DNA from: Myxococcaceae bacterium
GTDB taxonomy: Bacteria; Myxococcota; Myxococcia; Myxococcales; Myxococcaceae
Direction of reading: 5' to 3'
Length of the DNA: 64,000 bases
Assembly: GCA_019694575.1 (NCBI GenBank)
Contig: JAIBBR010000005.1
Span: 17,709 to 81,708, forward strand
In this document: positions 49,129-56,433 of the stretch, piece after piece
How positions within the stretch are numbered: the first letter of the stretch is position 1
How the letters are laid out: each line of letters opens with the position of its first letter
The notes under the pieces: model-generated
Seen by the model: the letters and a program-made list of their open reading frames with translations, nothing else
What the model was told of the DNA's origin: nothing
The model's database searches: none
Made by a program: the position numbers and the translations under genes

Positions 49129-51396
49129 ATGCTCGCGGGCGCTGTTTCGGGTGCAGAGAATTTCTTCGCGTCGTTCGCCGTGGCCCGGCCGCTGCGTGGA
49201 GAATTCACCTACCTGGTGCCCAATTCGCTGAAAGACCGTCTGCAACCCGGCCAACGCGTACGGTTGCCATTCGGTCGCTCGTCGGTGCTGGGGTTTTATT
49301 TGGCTCCCGCGCCGCAGCCGCCGCCCGAAGTGGTGCCCAAGCTGAGGGCAATGGGCGAGGTGTTGGAAAGCACCGCCGCGCTCACGCCTGACGTGGTGGA
49401 GCTGCTTCGCTTTGCGGCCAAGCACTATCGCTACCCGCTGGGAGAAGCGCTCAAAGCGGCGCTGCCTCCGGGCATGACCCGCGCAGAAGAAGTGGCAGAA
49501 GCCGCGCCGGACACGGTGGAGTACGCAGTGGCGTTGCCCGAGGCTGATTCTGAAGCGCTGAAACGCGCGCCGGCGCAGCAAGCGGCACTCTCGTATTTAT
49601 TGGCAGTGGGAGGGCGAGCCGCGGTCGAAGAAGTGGGGCACGCCATACCTGGCGCGCGGGTGACACTGAAGAAGTTGGAGCAGCGGGGTTGGGTGCGTTT
49701 CGAGCGCGAGAAAGTCGTCGTTGGGGTGCGCGAAGGGTTAGCGCAGCATCGGCCCGCGAAGCTAACGGAGGAGCAAGCGGCCGCGGTGAAGGTGTTGACG
49801 CAAGCGGTTGACGCGGGCGGTTTTGCTCCGTTCTTGCTTCAGGGCGTGACGGGCAGCGGCAAGACAGAAGTGTACTTGCGGCTGGTGGAGCACGCGCTCG
49901 GGGCCGGTAAAGGCGCGCTGGTGCTGGTGCCCGAAATCGCGCTCACCCCGCAGTTGGTGGGGCGCTTTCGCAGCCGGTTTGGGCCCCAAGTGGCGCTGCT
50001 GCACTCGGCGTTGAAAGACAAAGAGCGACTTCGTTACTGGCAGCAATTGCGCCGTGAAGAAGTGCGCATCGCGGTGGGCGTGCGCTCGGCGGTGTTTGCG
50101 CCGGTGCCGAATTTGGGTGTGGTGGTGGTCGACGAAGAGCATGACCCGTCTTTCAAGCAAGAAGAGAAGCTGCGGTACCAAGCGCGTGACTTGGCGGTGG
50201 TGCGTGCCAAGCAGGCGAACGCGATGGTGTTGCTCGGCTCGGCCACGCCGTCGTTAGAGACGATTGAGAACGTGCGCCGCGGCCGCTACCAGACGCTGCG
50301 TTTGACGAAACGGGTCGATGACCGGCCGATGCCTGAGTTGGCGTTGGTTGATTTGCGGGTAGAGCGTCCGCGAACTCCCGAATCGCGCAGCGTCGAGCCG
50401 CCCGTGCTGTCGCCCACCGCGCTCTCGGCGATGGTGGAGGTGCTGCGTCGTGGCCAGCAGGTGATTTTGTTTCTCAACCGGCGTGGGCACAGCACGTACT
50501 TACTGTGCGAAGTGTGCGGCGAAAGTTTGAAGTGCCCCCATTGCGACGTGTGTCTCACCGAGCACCTCTCGTCGCGGCGGTTGATGTGCCATTACTGCAA
50601 TTTCGCCCAGCCCGAGCCGGGTGGTTGCCCGGCCTGTTCAGGGCCGCTGCTCAAGTTGGGTGTGGGCACTCAGCGCGTCGAGGCCGAAGTGTTGGCGGCT
50701 TTTCCCACGGCGCGGGTAGCCAGGTTAGACCGTGACGCCGCGGGCTCGGCAGAGCGGCTAACTGAATTGCTGGCGGCTTTTGCGCGGCGTGAAATCGACG
50801 TGCTGGTGGGCACCCAAATGGTGGCCAAGGGGCATGATTTTCCCGGAGTGACGCTGGTGTGCGTGACGCTCGCTGACACTTCGTTGTCGCTGCCTGATTT
50901 TAGGGCGTCAGAGCGTACGTTTCATTTGCTCACCCAGGTGGCAGGCCGGGCCGGGCGTGGGGCTGAAGCGGGGCGGGTGCTGGTGCAGAGCTACAACGCC
51001 GAAGCCGAGCCGATTGCCCGCATGTTGGCGCAAGATTTTGAAGGTTTTGCCGAGGCCGAGGCCGCGCGGCGCAAGGCGTTGGCGTGGCCTCCGTTTTCGC
51101 GCTTGGCGGTGGTGCGCATTGAGGGTGAATCGGCCGACCTCACGCAGCGCTGGGCGAAGGCGATTGCCGACCAGATGGCGAAGGCATTGCCGCCGTCACG
51201 AGAAGGTGTGCGGTTGTTGGGGCCAGCGCCGGCGCCCATTGCTCGCATCAAGGGCAAGACACGCTGGCAGATTGCGGTGAAGGGGCCGACGCACCAGGTG
51301 TTAGATGGGCCGTTGAGCGCGGCTGAGGCCATGCTCGAAGAGCTGCCGAACAGCATTCGTTGCGTCATCGATGTCGACCCGGCGGCGATGATGTAG
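49129..51396 (+). CDS. priA: Primosomal protein N' (replication restart helicase PriA)
   Basis: 755 residues from the ATG at 49129; a TTG at 49090 in frame is possible. PriA recognises stalled forks and reloads the replicative helicase. Seen here: an N-terminal 3'-DNA-binding domain (GEFTYLVPNSLKDRLQPGQR), Walker A GVTGSGKT near residue 239, DEEHD Walker B, and the helicase motif GSATPSLET. The zinc-binding region (CEVCGESLKCPHCDVC ... CHYCNF ... CPACSG) has all eight cysteines. GVGTQRVEAEV, GTQMVAKGHDFPGVTLV and QVAGRAGRG follow. About 290 bases upstream contain no recognised feature. Confidence 0.95.
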   Translation: MLAGAVSGAENFFASFAVARPLRGEFTYLVPNSLKDRLQPGQRVRLPFGRSSVLGFYLAPAPQPPPEVVPKLRAMGEVLESTAALTPDVVELLRFAAKHYRYPLGEALKAALPPGMTRAEEVAEAAPDTVEYAVALPEADSEALKRAPAQQAALSYLLAVGGRAAVEEVGHAIPGARVTLKKLEQRGWVRFEREKVVVGVREGLAQHRPAKLTEEQAAAVKVLTQAVDAGGFAPFLLQGVTGSGKTEVYLRLVEHALGAGKGALVLVPEIALTPQLVGRFRSRFGPQVALLHSALKDKERLRYWQQLRREEVRIAVGVRSAVFAPVPNLGVVVVDEEHDPSFKQEEKLRYQARDLAVVRAKQANAMVLLGSATPSLETIENVRRGRYQTLRLTKRVDDRPMPELALVDLRVERPRTPESRSVEPPVLSPTALSAMVEVLRRGQQVILFLNRRGHSTYLLCEVCGESLKCPHCDVCLTEHLSSRRLMCHYCNFAQPEPGGCPACSGPLLKLGVGTQRVEAEVLAAFPTARVARLDRDAAGSAERLTELLAAFARREIDVLVGTQMVAKGHDFPGVTLVCVTLADTSLSLPDFRASERTFHLLTQVAGRAGRGAEAGRVLVQSYNAEAEPIARMLAQDFEGFAEAEAARRKALAWPPFSRLAVVRIEGESADLTQRWAKAIADQMAKALPPSREGVRLLGPAPAPIARIKGKTRWQIAVKGPTHQVLDGPLSAAEAMLEELPNSIRCVIDVDPAAMM

Positions 51397-51439
51397 TCGC
51401 ATTTCTGCAACCGATTTTCTGGCGCGGCGTCTCGAAAGC

Positions 51440-51880
51440 ATGAGCGACTCGCGCAGGTTCTGGTTGGCGGTCAATATGGTGCTGGTCAGCGGGTGCTTTA
51501 CGTCGACTCCGCTCAAGTACGCCGCACGGCCTGAACGCATCGACAACCCGCGCCAAGAAGTGTTGGCGTTGATTGCCGCGAATACCTCGCCGGGCTGCGT
51601 GGCCGATGCGTCGTTTCAGAAGAAAGTACTGTTGGTGAAGTACGTGTGCCACAGCGCGATTGGCAACACCACCGCCCGGCTCGATGAAGTGAAGAGCGTC
51701 ACGCTCGAGAAATCAGGCGAGTGGTACGTGGCGCGGGTGAAGCATTCGAATGGCGCCGCTGATTTCGTTTGGACCTCGAAGAGTCGCCGCGACGCCGAGC
51801 GGTTGGTTGACGCGTTGACCGCGCTTTCGGGAGGAAAGTCGCGCCGTTACGCGCCTGACAGCAATGCCACGAAAATTTGA
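51440..51880 (+). CDS. Small lipoprotein, function unknown
   Basis: 146 residues. The N-terminal part contains LAVNMVLVSGC, a short signal ending in a lipobox (LVSGC). Mature segments include RQEVLALIAANTSPGCV, KKVLLVKYVCHSAIGNTTA and VKSVTLEKSGEWYVARVKH, suggesting a small alpha/beta domain with a PH-like strand order. No family is recognised. It lies 43 bases after priA on the same strand, and its last codons overlap a series of tiny frames. Confidence 0.55.
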   Translation: MSDSRRFWLAVNMVLVSGCFTSTPLKYAARPERIDNPRQEVLALIAANTSPGCVADASFQKKVLLVKYVCHSAIGNTTARLDEVKSVTLEKSGEWYVARVKHSNGAADFVWTSKSRRDAERLVDALTALSGGKSRRYAPDSNATKI

Positions 51881-52176
51881 GAGGTATTTAGATCTGCTAG
51901 CGAACGGCGGTGCGAGAGGGCGTGAACAGGCAGAAGCCGTACTCGAGCGGTGGGCACAGCAGCTGCCCCTGATGGATATCGAATGACCGATATGGAGCGA
52001 TTCGAAATCGTTGTTCGCGCCACGAACTGTTTGGTTCGGCTGATGGAAAAGGCGTGAATGATGTGGTGCTCGCGGGTCTGCCGCAAGCCAACGCCGAGGA
52101 ACGCGAACTGCTCGCTCAACACGTCGTGGATACTTTTGAATCAATAGCGGCGACGCGCTCGCGCAACGCTTCATGA
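51864..52176 (+). other. Three tiny overlapping coding-like frames
   Basis: ATG 51864-TGA 51986 (40 residues, MPRKFERYLDLLANGGARG...), ATG 51983-TGA 52057 (24 residues, MTDMERFEIVVRATNCLVRL...) and GTG 52054-TGA 52176 (40 residues, VNDVVLAGLPQANAEERELL...) are linked by ATGA and GTGA overlaps. The third also overlaps the stop of the convergent kinase gene. They may be a coupled microcistron or one gene broken by two frameshifts. No homology is recognised. Confidence 0.3.
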
Positions 52177-53817
52177 GTGGGGCAGGGTGAGTGTGAAGAC
52201 CGCACCCCTTCCCAATTCGCCGCCTGCAGTGAGCGAACCGCCATGCTCGGTGACGATGCGTGAGGCGATGGCGAGGCCCAAACCAGTGCCTCCCGATTTG
52301 GTGGTGAAGTACGGCTCGAAAATGCGTTCGCGGTCGCTCTCGGCGATACCTGGCCCTTGGTCTTCAACGTCGATGTGGGCATGGCCGGCTTCTTGGGTGA
52401 GCCGCAATGTCACCTGGCCGCCTTTTTCGCCCATCGCTTCTTCGGCGTTTTTCACCAGGTTGATGATGACTTGGGTGAGTTGATCTCTATCTCCGCGCAC
52501 GGTGATACCCGGCGCCATCTCTGCCACGTAACGCACGCGCCCCCCGTTCGAGCTGTACAAGCCCATGACTTGGCCGCACAGCTCGGTGAGGTTCAACGTC
52601 TCGAGTTGCGGCTTGGGCAGTCGTGCAAAACGGCTGAACTCGTCGACGATGCGTTTCAACCGCGCGACCTCTTCAAGCACCGCACCGGCGCTCTCTTTGA
52701 AGAGCTGGTTGAACTTGGTCGAGTCTTTCTCGCGCAACGCAAGCATCGTCTCGAGCGACATTTGAATCGGCGTGAGCGGGTTTTTGATTTCATGCGCCAG
52801 CCGGCGGGCCACTTCTTGCCACGCGGCGATGCGTTCACTCGCCACCAACTGCTCAGTCGTCGCCTTCAAGTCATGCGTCATGCGATTGAAAGTGTCGATG
52901 AGCGCACGCACTTCGCCACTGCCGCTCAAAGGCACCTGCACGTCGAGCTCGCCCTGGGCGATGCGCGCCGCCGCCTCGGTGAGCGCCTCTACCGGGCGGG
53001 TGACGCGCCGGCTCACCCAAGGGCCGATGACGAGCGCCACCGCCACGCCGAGCGCCGCGAGCAACACGAAGGCCCGTAGCAACTGCGCTTGTGTCGCAAT
53101 CAAGTCGGCCTGAGAAAAAGCAAAACGCGCCCGTGCCACTTTTCCGAAAGCGATGGTGCGCGAAATCAGCGGAGGCTCCGCGCTGCCCGCTTCAGCCACC
53201 TGCACATCGTTCATCAGCAAGGTCACCTGCGCGCCGGTGAGCTTGGCCAAGTCTTGCGCACGTGTCTCATTCAACAGCACGCCTCCCACCGCCCATACGC
53301 GGTGGTCTCCGTAGTCGACGGCGCGCGCCGTGACCCAGGCCGGCGCCGTCTTCAGCTCGCCTCCAGAACGCAATTCGACCGCCACCGGCACCACGTCGCT
53401 AGCAGGCTGCTGAATGACTGCAAACAGCGCTTCATCTTTCTCACCTAATTTTGCTGGCAGATGCCCACATGAAAGCGTCTCGCCCTCGACGTCGAAGAGC
53501 GAAAGCACTTCTAACCCCCGTGGCACCATCAACGCTCCCGCGGCGGTGGCGACTGCCGGCTGTGCAGGTAGCTGGGTCGTCTCGCGCACCACGTCTTCTA
53601 ACGCGCGCGAAGTGGCCAGCTCGTCCATCGCGCGGAGCGTGTCTTGCTCGAGCTTCTTCAGCGTGGTGTCGACGCTGCCCATCACCTGCTCGATGCGTGC
53701 GTGCTGCTGGCTGACCAACAGCGCGCTCACATTCGCCAACGCAATCGGAGTCACCGCCGCCACTTGCAGCAGTGCCAGCACCCAAAACGCCAGCACCAGC
53801 GTGGTGCGCAGCCTCAT
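52171..53817 (-). CDS. Membrane sensor histidine kinase with HAMP domain
   Basis: 548 residues. A first transmembrane helix (about 6-30) and a second (about 245-268, FVLLAALGVAVALVIGPWV) enclose a periplasmic sensor region. HAMP follows (RRVTRPVEALTEAAARIAQG). The kinase core has the phospho-acceptor H342 in RRLAHEIKNPLTPIQ, the N-box VIINLVKNAEEAM, DQGPGI, FEPYFTTK and GTGLGLAIA. This is the NtrY/PilS-like subgroup with 'H-E-I-K-N-P-L-T-P-I'. No response regulator adjoins it. The ATG overlaps the stop of the solute-binding gene, and it is last in an operon with a class A PBP. Confidence 0.92.
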   Translation of the reverse strand: MRLRTTLVLAFWVLALLQVAAVTPIALANVSALLVSQQHARIEQVMGSVDTTLKKLEQDTLRAMDELATSRALEDVVRETTQLPAQPAVATAAGALMVPRGLEVLSLFDVEGETLSCGHLPAKLGEKDEALFAVIQQPASDVVPVAVELRSGGELKTAPAWVTARAVDYGDHRVWAVGGVLLNETRAQDLAKLTGAQVTLLMNDVQVAEAGSAEPPLISRTIAFGKVARARFAFSQADLIATQAQLLRAFVLLAALGVAVALVIGPWVSRRVTRPVEALTEAAARIAQGELDVQVPLSGSGEVRALIDTFNRMTHDLKATTEQLVASERIAAWQEVARRLAHEIKNPLTPIQMSLETMLALREKDSTKFNQLFKESAGAVLEEVARLKRIVDEFSRFARLPKPQLETLNLTELCGQVMGLYSSNGGRVRYVAEMAPGITVRGDRDQLTQVIINLVKNAEEAMGEKGGQVTLRLTQEAGHAHIDVEDQGPGIAESDRERIFEPYFTTKSGGTGLGLAIASRIVTEHGGSLTAGGELGRGAVFTLTLPHS

Positions 53818-55112
53818 AAAGGCTCCGCTGAGAAAAAAAGATTTTCCAGCCGCAACCGCCCGAAGCCGTCGAAGCCCAAGCCCAACAATTCGGGCGCCGC
53901 AGCGACGGGCAGGCCTTGAGTGAAGAGCGGAATCAACGGCAGCTCGGTTTTTCCTTTTCGTTCCAGCTCGGCCAATGCTTCAGAGGTGGGCGGTAGCGCG
54001 ACACCCGCCACTTCCCACACCAGGCTGAGCGCCGAAGCAGAAGTCGGCGGGACGAGCACCGAGAACAGCATCACGTCGTATTCGCGGCGGCTCCATGCCG
54101 TGAGCAGCTCGGCGCGGCGCAGGCCTTTGAGTGAAAGCGCGTAGCCCAACGGCTTCAATTTTACTTGCAGCCGTTCAGCAGCGGCCCGTTGGTCATCTCG
54201 AGAAGCGTCGTAGAGCAGGGCGAGTGGTTTCGCAGGTGTCAGCGGTGCAGGCTTGGCGACAGGGGTGTCTGGCGCAGCAGGCATGCGTGGCAACAACGAA
54301 TTGAGTGGCGCGGCAGGCGCTTGCGCGAAAATCGCGGCGAGTTGTGCGCGGTCGGCCGACGCGTCAACGGCCTGGCGAAAAGCGTCTCCCGCTTTGGCCC
54401 GGTTGAAGAGCAGGTACGTCGCGTAAGGCAGCGGCGCCTGTGTGGAAATTTTGGAGGCACCTCCCAGCAGTAGCTGAATCTTTTTCTGCTCGAGTAAACG
54501 CTCGCCGCCTCGCGCGTCGGTGTTCTTCAGCTCCACATGGGCGAGAAAGGGTTGCCCTTCGGGAAAGCGGGCGTTGCCGGTGAATGCGTCAGCAGCCATG
54601 CTCCATGCGCTGATGCCCCGGCCTTCGGCATCAGTCACTGCGAGGGCGGGGTGGCACAGCCCTGCTTCCACGTCTGCGGCAACGGTGCCCAGCGGCAACT
54701 CCAACGTCGTGGCGTCGATTTTCCACTTTGTCCAGTCAGCGCCAGCCGAAGTGAAAGGCGACAGCAACACGCGATAGGGAGAAGCGCTGGCCCACAACCG
54801 CTTCCACGCGGCAATCACGTCGTCAGCATTGAGCGGTGAACGCAGAACGATGCGCAGCGTGCGGTGGGGCGTGCGCGTCATCGACTCGGCGAGAACAGGC
54901 ACCCAGCGGCCGTCAGTTTCGAGCCGGCACAGCGACTGGGCGCGCAGTGACGCCAAGGTCGCCTCTGCCGGCGTATCTAACAGCCACGGCGCTTTCTCGG
55001 TAGAAACCGCGGCCCCCACCCGCAATTTTCCTCCATAAGACGCGCGCAGACCTGCCCACGTCGAAGTGGCGAAAAGAAGACAGCAGAGCCCCCACCCGCG
55101 CCGCGCTTTCAT
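53814..55112 (-). CDS. Family 5-like extracellular solute-binding protein
   Basis: 432 residues from the ATG at 55112, overlapping the upstream stop; a longer frame exists but reads Arg-rich shadow sequence. The signal is MKARRGWGLCCLLFATSTWA. GGKLRVGAAVSTEKAPWLLD, LAESMTRTPHRTLRIVLR and LNADDVIAAWKRLWAS follow the pattern of peptide/oligopeptide-binding (SBP_bac_5) proteins (G-G-x-L-x-V, L-A-x-S-W, F-x-D-G-x-P-x-x-A-x-D-V). It is shorter than the ~520-residue family norm and divergent. No ABC permease or ATPase gene is present; it is instead coupled to a histidine kinase, suggesting a sensing rather than transport role. Confidence 0.7.
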   Translation of the reverse strand: MKARRGWGLCCLLFATSTWAGLRASYGGKLRVGAAVSTEKAPWLLDTPAEATLASLRAQSLCRLETDGRWVPVLAESMTRTPHRTLRIVLRSPLNADDVIAAWKRLWASASPYRVLLSPFTSAGADWTKWKIDATTLELPLGTVAADVEAGLCHPALAVTDAEGRGISAWSMAADAFTGNARFPEGQPFLAHVELKNTDARGGERLLEQKKIQLLLGGASKISTQAPLPYATYLLFNRAKAGDAFRQAVDASADRAQLAAIFAQAPAAPLNSLLPRMPAAPDTPVAKPAPLTPAKPLALLYDASRDDQRAAAERLQVKLKPLGYALSLKGLRRAELLTAWSRREYDVMLFSVLVPPTSASALSLVWEVAGVALPPTSEALAELERKGKTELPLIPLFTQGLPVAAAPELLGLGFDGFGRLRLENLFFSAEPL

Positions 55113-56428
55113 CGGTCGGCCTTTTTCAAGAACTGAAGCTCGCCAGTGCCGTCGTCGAGCCAAACGCCGAGCAGCGCTTCTTCTTTGCCGTCGCCGTCTA
55201 AATCTCCGGCCGCCGCGGTGAGCACCCGCCCTTTCGTCGCCGCGCCTTGCCAAAGCGGAGCGCTGTTCCACAAATCACCGCGCTTGGCTCCCACGCTCTC
55301 TGCGGTGCGTGCAGAAAAAAGCTTTAGCTCATCGTCGGCGGGAAAATGCCGCGCTGATGACGCGAGCACTTCTGCCTGCCCGTCTCCGTCGACGTCGAGC
55401 AACGTGCTGCCACTGCCGATGCCGCGAAAATGCGCGAGAGAACCGACGCCGCGCACCACTTGGCCCGTGCCGTCGGCATAGACGAAGAGCGTGACTGGCC
55501 CGCGAGACGACGTGGCGGTGAGGGGAGCGATGGGAGCTGATGCCGGCTTGCCGAAGTACACGTCAGCCGCGAGCGAATTCACACCTGGCTTCAACCCCAC
55601 GAAAAAACCGTCGACTGAAACCTGACTTACCGGCGAGGTGACTTTCAGCTCTTTGCCGGCGAACGCGAGGCACTGACCTTCGGCGTATTTTCCCGAGAGA
55701 AACACCACCCGCACCGGGTTGGAAATGAAGGCCACCACCCCAAATGGTTCGCGTGAAACAGAGACCGCGCGGGGCAGAACGCGCAAATCGTACGTGGCGA
55801 GCACCTTGCCGTCGGGCGCGAGCAACCACAGCGCGTCTTCCATTAGCACTGCCACTTCGGCGCGTTTGTCGCCATCAACGTCGTACGCCGCGAGCGCGAC
55901 GGGAGGCTGGGGTAGCCGGGTCAGTATTCCAGGGTCGAACGCCAGCGCTGTTTGCCCGGTGGCAGGCACTGCAGCCAACGCCCGCACCGCCAAGTCAGCG
56001 TCGACTTGCGCGGTGAACGTTTGGGCCGACACACTGGCCGCGGCGTTTCCCGACCAGAAGTTGACCCACGTCGAGACGAGGCTGGTCTGCGCGGTGAGCG
56101 TGGTGCCCGACAACGACAAAACCACCTCGGCGAGTGTGCGCAAGTCGCGGGTGCGTGCCAGGGCTTCGGCTTGCGTTGTTTCGGGGGCCACGACAGTCAC
56201 TCCGGCGAGCTGGCGCGACGTCAATGCCGAGGCGAAGGCCGTGGCGAAAGCCTGCTGCAGCCCCGGCGTGGGCGCTTCGACATAGACGCCAACGGGTGCT
56301 TCAGGTTGGGCGAGCGCGGTGTGCTCGGCCACTTTCTTCGCGAGCTGCTCCAATGCCGGAGCGCTGGCGGGTGGCGCCGCACTGAGCACCGTCACAGCGA
56401 GCGACGTCACCACCGCGGCGCAAGTCAT
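55109..56428 (-). CDS. Exported FG-GAP/VCBS-like repeat protein
   Basis: 439 residues. The N-terminus (MTCAAVVTSLAVTVLSAAPP) looks like a signal peptide, and residues about 25-120 form an alpha/beta domain (LEQLAKKVAEHTAL, VGVYVEAPTPGLQQAF) of unclear type. The rest has propeller-like calcium motifs of the FG-GAP/VCBS kind: YDVDGDKRAEVAVL, LDVDGDGQAEVLA and GDLDGDGKEEALL. These occur in integrin-like propellers. It starts 5 bases after the PBP stop and overlaps the next gene, so it belongs to the PBP operon. Confidence 0.74.
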   Translation of the reverse strand: MTCAAVVTSLAVTVLSAAPPASAPALEQLAKKVAEHTALAQPEAPVGVYVEAPTPGLQQAFATAFASALTSRQLAGVTVVAPETTQAEALARTRDLRTLAEVVLSLSGTTLTAQTSLVSTWVNFWSGNAAASVSAQTFTAQVDADLAVRALAAVPATGQTALAFDPGILTRLPQPPVALAAYDVDGDKRAEVAVLMEDALWLLAPDGKVLATYDLRVLPRAVSVSREPFGVVAFISNPVRVVFLSGKYAEGQCLAFAGKELKVTSPVSQVSVDGFFVGLKPGVNSLAADVYFGKPASAPIAPLTATSSRGPVTLFVYADGTGQVVRGVGSLAHFRGIGSGSTLLDVDGDGQAEVLASSARHFPADDELKLFSARTAESVGAKRGDLWNSAPLWQGAATKGRVLTAAAGDLDGDGKEEALLGVWLDDGTGELQFLKKADR

Positions 56429-56433
56429 GGTGT

